DNA from: Heliobacterium chlorum
GTDB lineage: Bacteria > Bacillota > Desulfitobacteriia > Heliobacteriales > Heliobacteriaceae
Direction of reading: 5' to 3'
Assembly (NCBI RefSeq): GCF_014502795.1
Contig: NZ_JACVHF010000007.1
Coordinates: forward strand, 88,598-152,597
DNA length: 64,000 nucleotides
The position numbers were made by a program, and so were the translations under genes. Positions 43,756 through 52,315 of this stretch are shown in pieces. Positions within the stretch are counted from its first letter, which is position 1. Every line of letters starts with the position of its first letter. A model generated the notes under the pieces. That model did no database searches, was not told where the DNA came from, and was given only the letters and a program-made list of their open reading frames with translations.

Positions 43756-45255
43756 ATGCTTTCCCAACGTTTGCGCAATGCAGCTTTACAGGAACGCGTC
43801 GTTACTGCCGAGGAAGCCTGTTCCTGGATTCAAGACGGCATGACCCTTGGTCTCTCTGGTTTCACGGCCGCCGGGGACGTGAAGGTAATTCCCAAGGTAC
43901 TGGTAGAGCGAGTAAAACGCGAGGGAAAGCCCTTCAAAGTCAACGTTTATACAGGTGCATCCATCAGCTCTGAAATCGACGGCATCTTGGCCGAAGCCAA
44001 CATCGTGAACATGCGCCTCCCCTACCAGTCAGAAAAACGGATGCGCGGACGCATCAATGAAGGCAATGTCAATTACATGGACCAACACTTGTCCCACACG
44101 GCCGAACTGCTCCGCTCGGGCGCTATCCCGCCGGTGGATATCGCCATCGTAGAAGCGGTCGCCATCACTGAAGAAGGGCACATCGTCCCCAGCACTTCTG
44201 TGGGCAACTCCCATATCTTTCTCTCTCAGGCGAAAGAGATCATCGTTGAACTGAACGTCGCCCAGCCATTGGCGCTGGAAGGGGTTCACGACATTTACGA
44301 TCCCGGCCATCAAGGCAGCCGTCAACCAATCCCCCTCACCCAAGCCGGTCAGCGTGTCGGCACGACAGCTATTGCCGTCGATCCTGCCAAAATCCGCGGC
44401 ATCGTGGTGACCGACCAACCGGACGTGAACTCGGCTATCGTTCCGCCCGATGAAGAGACGGAGATCATGGCTCAACACCTACTCAACTTCCTGAAAGACG
44501 AAGTGGTTGCCGGACGCCTCGGCCCCAATCTGGCTCCCCTGCAATCGGGTGTCGGTTCCGTAGCTAATGCCGTCTTCCACGGTTTCCTTTCATCCGATTT
44601 TAAAGACTTAGAAGTTTACTCGGAAGTGCTGCAAGATTCCGTCTTTGAACTGCTCGATGCTGACAAGATCAAAGTCGCCTCGGGATGCTCCTTCACCTTA
44701 TCGCCGAAAAAACACGAAGAGGTTATGTCCAACCTCGATAAGTATAAGGACAAGCTCGTCCTGCGCCCGCAGGAACTTTCCAATAACCCCGGCCTCATCC
44801 GCCGACTGGGCCTCATCGCGATCAACACGGCCCTGGAAGTGGACATCTACGGCAACGTAAACTCGACCCATGTCATGGGCACACAGATGATGAACGGAAT
44901 CGGCGGTTCTGGCGACTTCGCCCGGAACGCTCGCCTCACCTTCTTCTGCACCAAGTCTTACGCCAAAAACGGAAAGATTTCAAGCATCGTTCCCATGGTC
45001 TCTCATGTGGACCACACGGAACACGACGTAGATATCATTGTAACCGAACAAGGTCTTGCTGACCTGCGCGGTCTCAGCCCTCGGGAACGAGCCAAGCGGA
45101 TCATTGAAAACTGCGCCCATCCCTCCTATCGCCCGCAACTTCTGGAGTACTTCGAAGAAGCCCTCCAACGGGGCGGCCATACACCGCATGTCATTGAAAA
45201 GGCCCTTTCCTGGCACGGCAAGTTTGTCAAGGAAGGAACCATGTTGGCCGGTTAA
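43756..45255 (+). CDS. Acetyl-CoA hydrolase/succinyl-CoA:acetate-type CoA-transferase
   Basis: 499 residues, family I CoA-transferase of the Cat1/AarC/ScpC group. Seen: LGLSGFTAAGDVKVIP near the start, YTGASISSEIDG, VDIAIVEAVAITEEGHIVPS with the probable catalytic Glu, LQSGVGSVANAVFHG, and NVNSTHVMGTQMMNGIGGSGDFARN. Members move CoA among acetate, succinate, propionate or butyrate; the pair is not resolvable here. AGGAGG precedes the ATG. Controlled, by position, through the adjacent LytTR regulator. A terminator follows. Confidence 0.9.
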   Translation: MLSQRLRNAALQERVVTAEEACSWIQDGMTLGLSGFTAAGDVKVIPKVLVERVKREGKPFKVNVYTGASISSEIDGILAEANIVNMRLPYQSEKRMRGRINEGNVNYMDQHLSHTAELLRSGAIPPVDIAIVEAVAITEEGHIVPSTSVGNSHIFLSQAKEIIVELNVAQPLALEGVHDIYDPGHQGSRQPIPLTQAGQRVGTTAIAVDPAKIRGIVVTDQPDVNSAIVPPDEETEIMAQHLLNFLKDEVVAGRLGPNLAPLQSGVGSVANAVFHGFLSSDFKDLEVYSEVLQDSVFELLDADKIKVASGCSFTLSPKKHEEVMSNLDKYKDKLVLRPQELSNNPGLIRRLGLIAINTALEVDIYGNVNSTHVMGTQMMNGIGGSGDFARNARLTFFCTKSYAKNGKISSIVPMVSHVDHTEHDVDIIVTEQGLADLRGLSPRERAKRIIENCAHPSYRPQLLEYFEEALQRGGHTPHVIEKALSWHGKFVKEGTMLAG

Positions 45256-45330
45256 ACGGTCTCGAATAACCCCTCTGGCAGTGCGTTCACAGATCTCCAT
45301 CGCTCTTCAGACCCTGCCCGGAACGAAAAT

Positions 45331-45376
45331 AAGGCCTCCGCTATTGACTTTGGTCAACACGGGGGCCTTTTCTTTT
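45331..45376 (+). terminator. Terminator after the CoA-transferase gene
   Basis: AAGGCCTCCG...GGGGGCCTT followed by TTCTTTT. It touches the end of the convergent small membrane gene. Confidence 0.75.
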
Positions 45377-45581
45377 AGAAAAGTGCTTTGATAATCAACA
45401 AAACGAGAATGATGCCTCCAAAGAGAACACTCGCCGATATCATTCCATCATTTTCCCAGGACCGCTGCTGCTTTTCTGCTTTTCGAAGGACTGGTCCCAG
45501 TATCATTTGAGCTTTTTTGGCTTCCTCGTACCAATTAGGAGGTTTAGGCTCCTTTACTCGATATTTCTCGAGAAAAGACAT
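45375..45581 (-). CDS. Small membrane protein with C-terminal anchor
   Basis: 68 residues. A charged soluble N-terminal part (KEPKPPNWYEEAKKAQ) is followed by one C-terminal transmembrane segment (ISASVLFGGIILVLLIIKAL). ATG at 45581 with AAGGTGATG upstream. No family recognised; likely tail-anchored with its N-terminus in the cytoplasm. Confidence 0.55.
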   Translation of the reverse strand: MSFLEKYRVKEPKPPNWYEEAKKAQMILGPVLRKAEKQQRSWENDGMISASVLFGGIILVLLIIKALF

Positions 45582-45743
45582 TTTTCATCACCTTAAAGGC
45601 AATCTACCGCCAATCGCAGGATAATGACAAAATCTATACGGCCGGTGAAGGGATAAGTTCGCCTTCAACCTTGTCGGAAATAACCGAAAGGCGAAGAGAT
45701 CCTGTGGACCTCATCGCCTTTCATGCAAAAAAATATAATATGA

Positions 45744-46502
45744 CTACTCCTGAGTCGGGCCGTTTTCCTCTTTCTTGGCTTCCTCTTGGGATACGGCTGC
45801 TTCCTTGGAAGCGTTCGAACCCGTCGAGGAGACAATCAGACGGATCAAGCCGATGGCTATCACCAACGCGGCCGCGGAGACCAAGGACATGTCAATCGGA
45901 TTATATTGGTCAGTGGTGAAGCTGATTTCGTTGGGTTGACCAGGCTTGAGATCCCAGGTCAACACCTTACCTCCCTTGTCCACAGCCGTAGCATTATGCT
46001 TTACAGCAGCGTTCGGGAGTTCTACCGTCAGAGTCAGCTTCGCTTGCTTCAGTGCCGATTCGAAAGACGGGGCCAGCCGTTCGTTAGCGGTGACGCTCAT
46101 ATCAGACAAATCGATGACAGAATTCAGGCTGTATGTATCCTTCAAGAAAGATTTTTGTTTGACGAATCCTTCACCGAATTTGCCGAGCAAGATGTCGTCA
46201 GAAGCTTCTGCGGAAACATTCGCCACATGCTTGGCCGCATTTAATCCGACGAGACCGTCTTTCTCAACGGCTTCGACAGTGTACCCGGCTTTCTCCGCGT
46301 TCTGCTTGAGCTCATCCATGGGGTTACCATTTTCCCCTGTGCCCAATAATGCCTGATTTACCAACACGGTATAGCGAATATCGCCGCTTCCGTCGGAATT
46401 AATCTTTACATTAACATCTGATTGGACGCATCCAACCAGGAAAATGGCACAAAGGCCGAGCAGCAGGAACACTTGAAAGACTCTCTTCATCGTTCCTCGC
46501 AC
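45744..46502 (-). CDS. DUF3153/LppM-like lipoprotein with C-terminal membrane segment
   Basis: About 252 residues. Lipobox AIFLVGC (Cys25), an extracellular domain opening with VNVKINSDGSGDIRYTVLVN, typical of the DUF3153/LppM type, then DMSLVSAAALVIAIGLIRLIV as a C-terminal transmembrane segment and an acidic tail (EEAKKEENG). It is thus tethered at both ends. A GTG at 46502 with GGAGG 8 nt upstream is preferred; an ATG four codons later is 20 nt away from the site. Function unknown; envelope-associated. Confidence 0.78.
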   Translation of the reverse strand: MRGTMKRVFQVFLLLGLCAIFLVGCVQSDVNVKINSDGSGDIRYTVLVNQALLGTGENGNPMDELKQNAEKAGYTVEAVEKDGLVGLNAAKHVANVSAEASDDILLGKFGEGFVKQKSFLKDTYSLNSVIDLSDMSVTANERLAPSFESALKQAKLTLTVELPNAAVKHNATAVDKGGKVLTWDLKPGQPNEISFTTDQYNPIDMSLVSAAALVIAIGLIRLIVSSTGSNASKEAAVSQEEAKKEENGPTQE

Positions 46503-46899
46503 ATATATCACCTCCTTTTATCCCCTGTCATAATGTTATTCTGGAACACCATGAAAAAATGCGATGCAAATATATAAAAATTTCCACAAATAATGAATGT
46601 CTCAGCCTTTATTCGAGACTCTTGTCTGCATTATCAGATTAGCTGAGTTTCTTTGACGAATCATACAAAAGAAAAAGGCACCTCTAGCTCTACGTTTCTA
46701 GCTGTACCTTTCTAAAAAAGAAAACCCCCGTATGTTCCTTGGCGGCTACGGGGGTTTTCTCGTGTAAATAATCTATGAAAAAATAGTACATTCTTGTCTA
46801 TCGCGGTTACTCTTCTTTGTACCCGAAAGCACAATCAATATAATATTATTGACACAATACTGCGAACTCACCTGATCATACGCAAGGGAGGCCTCACCC
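46503..46899. other. Intergenic region, hairpins only
   Basis: About 400 bp between divergent genes. It contains a perfect AAAACCCCCGTA...TACGGGGGTTTT hairpin (46721-46758) and, just before it, an imperfect AAAGGCACCTCTAG/CTAGCTGTACCTTT hairpin. No gene is seen that these would terminate, so a short untranslated RNA cannot be excluded. Confidence 0.4.
46719..46762. terminator. Orphan bidirectional terminator-like hairpin
   Basis: AAAACCCCCGTA-14 nt-TACGGGGGTTTT with TCTCG after it. No coding gene ends at this place on either strand. Confidence 0.6.
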
Positions 46900-48270
46900 A
46901 TGCCAAATGTCCAAGCGCCCCTTCGAATGCCTGCCAGCGCGTCCGATTTGTTTAACTATATCAGCCGTTATATCGGATGTAACCACCAAATCCACTGTAT
47001 CTTAAAGGTAAACGGCTTTATCGATGTAACCCTGCTGCGAAGATGTTTGGCCTTGGCGATCGAAGCTGAGCCGGTGCTGGGATGCCGCTTTATTGAACAA
47101 AATCCCCTTTCTTTTTGGGAACGACATGATGATATAGATTCAATAGAACTCTGCTCACTCGTCGAGACCTGCCGGGCAGAAGCCGAACTGCATCGCTTCG
47201 TAAATGCACCCGTAGATTCTTATCGAGATCCACAATTACAGATCCGCATTCTGCGTACGGGCCCTTCGGACCTCCTCTGTTTCAAAATCGACCACGCTTG
47301 TAGTGATGCCGGAGGCCTTAAAGCCTGTGTCTCTCTCATTGCCTCTCTGTACAACCGCCTATGTATTGACCCAACGTACGAGCTCGAACATAAAAAAGTG
47401 GGAAATCGCGATCAAAGTCAGCTTTTCCCCCATCTGAATATTTCTGAAGTGAAAGAAGCCTGGGATCATCAACCTGACCGTTCACAATCGACGATCCTAT
47501 CGTTTCCATTTCGTTCTTATGACAACGTAACCCCCGAGTTTGCCACCACCCATTTCGATCCCTTGCATTATCAAAAACTACGCAGCTATGCTCATCAAAA
47601 AGGGGTTACCATCAACGATGTTCTTCTGACGGCGCTATACCGTGCCTTGTTTTCTACCGCAGATCCTGAGGCAAGAAAGCCGATACCGCTGCAAGTAACC
47701 GTTGACCTCCGCCAGTTCCTGCCGACAAAGCAAGCCGACGCGATTTGTAATCTCTCCGGTATCATCACCCCAATGATCGAGCGAATCCCCGGAGAGTCCT
47801 TTACGGATACCCTGATGAAAGTATCGACGAAGATGCAGGAACTGAAACGACTTGCACCAGGAATTCGAAGCGTCCTGCTGAGTGAAATCTATGGTAGACT
47901 CGGTTTAGGGGAATATTACGATTGGCTCATGTCCGGATGGAATCGATCGGTAGAGACGAAATCATACCCGCCGATTTTTTCGAATATCGGAAAGATCAGC
48001 GACGGGAAAATTCACTTTGGTACTTTAGAAGTGACTGACGGGTACATGATCGGACCGGCACTGAGCACTCCCGGATCTCTAATCGCAGCCAGTACCTATC
48101 AAGACCACTTAACCCTGGCGATGGCTTTTTATGAGCCTGCAATTTCTAGAAACGAGGTTGCTCAGTTTTTTGACTCTATGTTTCGGGAAATCTATGTAGC
48201 CATCGGTGCCCTACCGGCACAAGTACCTGTACGCAAAAGCGTTATCGCTTACAACTTATCGGCTTATTGA
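46900..48270 (+). CDS. Stand-alone condensation/acyltransferase-type protein
   Basis: 456 residues of the CoA-dependent acyltransferase superfamily, close to NRPS condensation domains and alcohol acetyltransferases. The active-site motif appears as FKIDHACSDAGG, an HHxxxDG variant with the first His replaced by Asp. Later elements are YAHQKGVTINDVLLTALYRAL and TVDLRQFLPTKQADAICNLSG. It probably joins an acyl group to an alcohol or amine. No adenylation or carrier-protein gene is adjacent, so it is not part of a visible NRPS. ATG after GGGAGG. A terminator follows. Confidence 0.75.
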   Translation: MPNVQAPLRMPASASDLFNYISRYIGCNHQIHCILKVNGFIDVTLLRRCLALAIEAEPVLGCRFIEQNPLSFWERHDDIDSIELCSLVETCRAEAELHRFVNAPVDSYRDPQLQIRILRTGPSDLLCFKIDHACSDAGGLKACVSLIASLYNRLCIDPTYELEHKKVGNRDQSQLFPHLNISEVKEAWDHQPDRSQSTILSFPFRSYDNVTPEFATTHFDPLHYQKLRSYAHQKGVTINDVLLTALYRALFSTADPEARKPIPLQVTVDLRQFLPTKQADAICNLSGIITPMIERIPGESFTDTLMKVSTKMQELKRLAPGIRSVLLSEIYGRLGLGEYYDWLMSGWNRSVETKSYPPIFSNIGKISDGKIHFGTLEVTDGYMIGPALSTPGSLIAASTYQDHLTLAMAFYEPAISRNEVAQFFDSMFREIYVAIGALPAQVPVRKSVIAYNLSAY

Positions 48271-48280
48271 TGATTGCAAC

Positions 48281-48314
48281 AAAACCATGGCCACATGAGG
48301 GCCATGGTTTTTTG
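48281..48314 (+). terminator. Rho-independent terminator after the condensation-type gene
   Basis: AAAACCATGGCC-acatgag-GGCCATGGTTTTTT. Confidence 0.9.
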
Positions 48315-48331
48315 TTATTTAGATTTAAAAC

Positions 48332-48374
48332 AGTAAAACCCCCACTGCCCGAGCCGGGTAATGGGAGTTTTACT
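48332..48374 (-). terminator. Terminator after the zinc-ribbon gene
   Basis: AGTAAAACCCCCACTGCCCG paired with CGGGTAATGGGAGTTTTACT, a long stem with few mismatches, 45 bp past the stop of the leftward gene. Confidence 0.65.
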
Positions 48375-48419
48375 ATTACATTATTATAACATGATCGGCT
48401 AACCAAATATATGGGTACG

Positions 48420-48692
48420 TTACGCCTCACCAGACACGCATGAAAACCGTACGTTCTTAGGCATCCAAACTTCATACTTATTTTTCGCTTTACACCTCGG
48501 GCAGACACAGATCATCTCGGCTAAGGCATGGGTTTCATCCGTGACATAGTGGGTGCTGCCAATGTAGATCAGATCGATCGGCTCCGTGTTCGGCATCGTA
48601 TCGTTATAACTCTTCCCATTTACAGATAACTCGAAACGACCACGACAAGCCCGACAAGACAGAATCACCGGCTTTTGGCTGCTAATAATCAC
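48420..48692 (-). CDS. Small zinc-ribbon protein of unknown function
   Basis: About 90 residues. Two Cys pairs, LSCRACRGRF near the start and CVCPRCKAKNKYEVW near residue 67, should bind one zinc. The middle part (IDLIYIGSTHYVTDETHALA) is beta-like. It resembles small Firmicute zinc-ribbon proteins with no assigned role. GTG 48692 with GGAGGAG 8 nt upstream is preferred over GTG 48701. Neighbouring but not cotranscribed with the radical-SAM operon, which is divergent. Confidence 0.6.
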   Translation of the reverse strand: MIISSQKPVILSCRACRGRFELSVNGKSYNDTMPNTEPIDLIYIGSTHYVTDETHALAEMICVCPRCKAKNKYEVWMPKNVRFSCVSGEA

Positions 48693-48761
48693 AAGAACCA
48701 CTCCTCCTCTTTAGCTACCTATGTACTACGTGTAATGACAATGACGTTTTTTAAAGCGAAA

Positions 48762-48801
48762 AGCGGCCATTTCGTAGTCATCGACTCACAAAATGGCCGC
48801 T
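48762..48801 (-). other. Perfect 11-bp hairpin upstream of the zinc-ribbon gene
   Basis: AGCGGCCATTT-18 nt-AAATGGCCGCT. On the minus strand it is followed by TTTCGCTTTAAAAAA. It lies 70 bp upstream of the zinc-ribbon gene start, so it could be an attenuator in that leader or end an upstream transcript. No leftward gene is visible upstream. Confidence 0.45.
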
Positions 48802-49076
48802 CTGCCATGCTATCCCTCTAATCACAATACCTTGAACCAGTTCTTTTTATAAAGTGATCATACACTGATTTTAGAATCAATGTCAATCAGTAGAATTCGT
48901 ATTTCCCAAAATTTATTGAACAAAAACTGACCCCCTGTAATCGTAACCCTTATCTCATCCAATAGTATGCATATAGAGAAATATATCGTAAAAATTTGTC
49001 GATAAAACAGGAAATTTTCGAGTTAGATCGAACATTCGAAATATAGGAAAATTCTTTGCAAAGGAGGACACCCCGG
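48802..49076. other. Divergent A+T-rich region before the radical-SAM operon
   Basis: About 275 bp and strongly A+T-rich. It must carry the promoter of the 49-55.5 kb operon. A partial dyad TCGAACATTCGAA (about 49026-49038) sits 40 bp before the first start codon. No consensus -35/-10 pair is obvious. Confidence 0.35.
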
Positions 49077-50228
49077 TTGAAAAAAGAGCATCTATATTTC
49101 CAGGACAAAGAATGCGGACATCCAAATCATCTCCGTCGCACAAGAGGCTTAGTGATCACCTACCAGTGCAACCTCGACTGTCTCTATTGCTATGTGTCGA
49201 ACAAGTCTGATAAACAAATGCCCCTGGACGTGGCCAAACAAGCGATTGCAGACAGCTTTGTGGACAGATCGGGGAATTCCTTTCAAGAAGTGGAGATTGA
49301 TTTTTTAGGCGCTGAACCCTTATGTGCTTTTGATAAGATAAAAGAGATCGCCCTCTGGATGTGGAGCCAACCATGGCCAAAACCCTATATCCTCTTTGCC
49401 ACGACCAATGGAACCCTGCTCAATGAGGAAATGAAAGACTGGTTTCATACCCACCGAGAACGGTTTGTCCTCGGACTCAGCTACGATGGAGACGAAGAGA
49501 CCCAAAACGTAAACCGCTCTGATTCATCCAGACAAATCGATCTCGACTTTTTCCAAAAAAATTGGCCCCAACAACCGATTAAAATGACCATTTCCGAAAA
49601 AACCGTCCATCGGCTTGCCGATGGAATTATTTTTCTGCAAGAAAAAGGTTTCGATATTCACGCTAACCCAGCGAACGGCACGATTCCCTGGAGTGAGGCA
49701 AGTATCGCTGAATATAGCCGGCAGTTGGCCAAACTCATCGATTACTACCTAGACCATCCCGAAGTCCCTCGCGTTTCCTTGTTGGATGTGGACTTGAAAA
49801 CACTCTTGACTTCCCGATCGAGTTTTGAGAACAAGTACTGCGGTGCCGGGGTCGCTTTTGACGTCGTTGATGTGGACGGCAAAGAATACCCCTGCCATCT
49901 CTTTTCACCGTTAGTTTTGTCCAAATCGAAAATCTATGCCTTGCGGTCACTCAACTTCCATGCCAAAGAACCCTTCATCGATCCAAAATGCAAGAACTGT
50001 GTCTTAGAACACATTTGCCCCACCTGTTATGGCATGAATTATCGTTCCACATCCAATCCGGCACTGCGAGAAGTAACCTTATGCAAATTATACATGTTGC
50101 AAATCCTCGCCAATAGTAAGTTGCAAGCAAAAATATTGGCAAGAAAACAAAGCTTGTCCGCCGAGGATAAAGAGATCGCTTACGTGATTCAGACCATCTA
50201 TCAGTTACTGAACAAAAAAACAATGTAA
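49077..50228 (+). CDS. Radical SAM/SPASM peptide maturase
   Basis: 383 residues. The radical SAM cluster motif is ITYQCNLDCLYCYV (Cys31, Cys35, Cys38). It is followed by IDFLGAEPL (the GGEPL-type SAM site), FATTNGTLL and GLSYDGDEETQNVNR. The C-terminal SPASM part has KYCGAGVAFDVVDVDG, YPCHLFSP, then PKCKNCVLEHICPTCYG and a final CKLY, enough Cys for auxiliary [4Fe-4S] clusters. SPASM enzymes make thioether, C-C or related links in ribosomal peptides. TTG at 49077 is chosen because AAAGGAGG lies 9 nt upstream. The putative substrate is encoded 14 bp downstream. First gene of a five-gene rightward operon. Confidence 0.92.
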   Translation: MKKEHLYFQDKECGHPNHLRRTRGLVITYQCNLDCLYCYVSNKSDKQMPLDVAKQAIADSFVDRSGNSFQEVEIDFLGAEPLCAFDKIKEIALWMWSQPWPKPYILFATTNGTLLNEEMKDWFHTHRERFVLGLSYDGDEETQNVNRSDSSRQIDLDFFQKNWPQQPIKMTISEKTVHRLADGIIFLQEKGFDIHANPANGTIPWSEASIAEYSRQLAKLIDYYLDHPEVPRVSLLDVDLKTLLTSRSSFENKYCGAGVAFDVVDVDGKEYPCHLFSPLVLSKSKIYALRSLNFHAKEPFIDPKCKNCVLEHICPTCYGMNYRSTSNPALREVTLCKLYMLQILANSKLQAKILARKQSLSAEDKEIAYVIQTIYQLLNKKTM

Positions 50229-50242
50229 AAGAGGGATCGTTG

Positions 50243-50497
50243 ATGATAGAAAAGTCCGATATCCTAAAAGAATCTTTAGAGTTGGGCCATGAAGGAGCCG
50301 ATGTGAAACCCGATGCCCTTGAGCCCTTATCCCTATCGAAAGAAGAGTTGGCCAACATCAAGGAGATCGCCGGAGAGCATACTCCCCAGATCCACGAAAC
50401 CCATTCGATTTCTTTTGGTTGCTCCTGTGGCGGAAGCTGTTATCTCGTCTGCCGCAACAGTTGTGCCTCAGCATGCTTATCCTCATACAGTCACTGA
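50243..50497 (+). CDS. Candidate RiPP precursor peptide with C-x3-C ladder
   Basis: 84 residues. The acidic, helical leader (residues 1-58, with LSLSKEELANIKEIAGEH) has no Cys. The C-terminal 27 residues hold all six: Cys60, 62, 66, 70, 74, 78, so from Cys62 on the spacing is exactly C-x3-C four times (CGGSCYLVCRNSCASAC). This is the form of radical-SAM substrates such as sactipeptides, ranthipeptides and Haft's CXXX-repeat peptides. AGAGGGA is 6 nt before the ATG. It follows the maturase by 14 bp and precedes the Hsp70-like gene by 18 bp. No double-Gly cleavage site, protease or ABC exporter gene is seen nearby. Confidence 0.82.
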   Translation: MIEKSDILKESLELGHEGADVKPDALEPLSLSKEELANIKEIAGEHTPQIHETHSISFGCSCGGSCYLVCRNSCASACLSSYSH

Positions 50498-50515
50498 AGA
50501 AAGCGGGGATTCGAC

Positions 50516-52291
50516 GTGGCCAAATACATCCGTTATATCGGCATCGATTTTGGTACCAACAACACCGTACTATGCTGGCGATTGTACAATACAGAAACTA
50601 AAGAATGGGGACAAATCCATACCCTGAATGAAGGCACCTCCTCTACCATCCCGTCCTTAATCTATGTCTCAGGAAACGGAGAACCTCTCTTCGGCGAAAA
50701 GGTGACCTCCCGGATCAGTTACTACAAAAGTATGGGGGACAAAGGGACCTTATATAACCGCTTTAAGATGGACATCCCCAGTGAAGACGAGAAAAAGCGG
50801 AAAGCCGCCTTCGAAGCATCCGTAACTTTTTTGAAGTATCTTTACGATCGTTATAAACAGCAACCGATCGATGCCCTTCCCAAAGAGGTAAAACCGTCCG
50901 ATATTGAAGAGCGAACCTATGTGAGTTACCCCACCCGTTGGCCTCAGTTCGCCCGGCGCCTTACGGAAGAGGCAGTGTCAGCGGCTGGGTTCAAAAATGT
51001 CAACGTCGATCATAAATGTACCGAAGAGCCTTATGCAGCCTTTCGATATCTCCTGTTGCATTCGAATGAACAAGTCTCTCAGCTTGAAGCGAAAGGCATC
51101 CTCATCCATGGAAGACCGGTCTTTGTGCTCGTGGTCGATATGGGGGCAGGCACGACGGACGTCTCCCTAATTCGATTTGTACCGGGAGGCGCCGAGGATA
51201 AGCGAAACGAAGTCCTGTTAAACTACCCATCGCCATCGAACGACGCCGAAGCCAAAAAATGGACCTTCGGCGGTGGGGATATCGACAACGCCTTGACGGA
51301 TTTGTTGAAAAACTTCCTCGTCAGCGACGCCAAAGAAGTGCTGAACTCCTACGCGGAATGGTCGGAGGAACCTGTAGACAAGCTCTTGCAAGATCTGCTC
51401 TACCCTTTGAACATTCGAAGTTGGAAAGAAGAGAGCGTCAACTCGGTACTGTCCGACAACAAAACTTGCACCACCTTCCCCAGTTCGTTTCATGGAATGC
51501 TAGCCAAAAAACTCCCTCCCTTGCGCCTTGACCGCACGACCTATGCCAAATACTGCGGCGATGGAATGAACCGCTTTTGCCACATCGTCAACGGCGCCGT
51601 CCAAAAAGCCATGGAACTCAAGCAGATCCCCAATGCCGAAGCGATCGATCTCGTCGTATTGACCGGTGGTCATAGCAAGAGTTGGTTTGTTCGCGATTTG
51701 CTTTATGGCAAAACCCTCCCGGGCACGTCGACAACGATCGAACTACCGAAGATCAAACGAGAGCCAAACCGGATCATGCAGTGGAAGATCCCAGAGGAAA
51801 CCGTCGCTCGCGGCCTTTGCACCTTATTGGAATCGAAACCTTTTCGCCACCGCCTCACCCATTCCGTTTGGATTCGGGTCCAGGAAAAGTATTATGAAAA
51901 ATTCAGAGTGTCCAACTGCTCTGGCTGGAAGTGCCTCATCGATCACCGGGCAAGCGATATCATCCTTCCCGTGAAAAAGACAGCAACCCTCAATTTCACC
52001 GTCGAAAATCATCCCAAATACGATAACCTGCACTTTAATGTGGAAGTAGCCGTTGGCGAAACCCTCGATGAAGCCGTGAAAAAATCTTACCTCGCCGTCG
52101 TAGACCAATCGGTTGTCGCCAACCTCGTTGTCGACGTCATGTTATTAGGTACACGATGGTTGACGGATATCAGCGCCGACTATAGGATGGACAATACGAT
52201 TCTGATCAAAGAAGACCTATCCATCGACTGGAATTATGAACTGTCAGGCTATGGCGAACATGGCAGTGGGAAAATCGAGTTAAAACCCTAA
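50516..52291 (+). CDS. Hsp70-like ATPase
   Basis: 591 residues. Actin/Hsp70-fold nucleotide-binding domain: YIGIDFGTNNTVL (residues 8-20), a middle VVDMGAGTTDVSLI (about 208-221) and VVLTGGHSKSWF (about 380-391). The region RTYVSYPTRWPQFARRLTEEA matches the connect-1 part of Hsp70s. It is not DnaK: large insertions occur in the nucleotide domain, and the C-terminal ~150 residues (VENHPKYDNLHFNVEVAVGE) only loosely resemble a substrate domain. GTG start at 50516. It lies between the peptide gene and a HerA-like ATPase, so folding, holding or delivery of the modified peptide or of the HerA complex is the natural guess. Confidence 0.85.
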   Translation: MAKYIRYIGIDFGTNNTVLCWRLYNTETKEWGQIHTLNEGTSSTIPSLIYVSGNGEPLFGEKVTSRISYYKSMGDKGTLYNRFKMDIPSEDEKKRKAAFEASVTFLKYLYDRYKQQPIDALPKEVKPSDIEERTYVSYPTRWPQFARRLTEEAVSAAGFKNVNVDHKCTEEPYAAFRYLLLHSNEQVSQLEAKGILIHGRPVFVLVVDMGAGTTDVSLIRFVPGGAEDKRNEVLLNYPSPSNDAEAKKWTFGGGDIDNALTDLLKNFLVSDAKEVLNSYAEWSEEPVDKLLQDLLYPLNIRSWKEESVNSVLSDNKTCTTFPSSFHGMLAKKLPPLRLDRTTYAKYCGDGMNRFCHIVNGAVQKAMELKQIPNAEAIDLVVLTGGHSKSWFVRDLLYGKTLPGTSTTIELPKIKREPNRIMQWKIPEETVARGLCTLLESKPFRHRLTHSVWIRVQEKYYEKFRVSNCSGWKCLIDHRASDIILPVKKTATLNFTVENHPKYDNLHFNVEVAVGETLDEAVKKSYLAVVDQSVVANLVVDVMLLGTRWLTDISADYRMDNTILIKEDLSIDWNYELSGYGEHGSGKIELKP

Positions 52292-52315
52292 TGTGCAGAT
52301 TGGCGGTGAACGATA

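Noticed and set aside
49000..49076. LexA box upstream of the radical SAM operon
   Set aside because: CGAACATTCGAA lacks the GTTC half required by the Firmicute GAACnnnnGTTC consensus.
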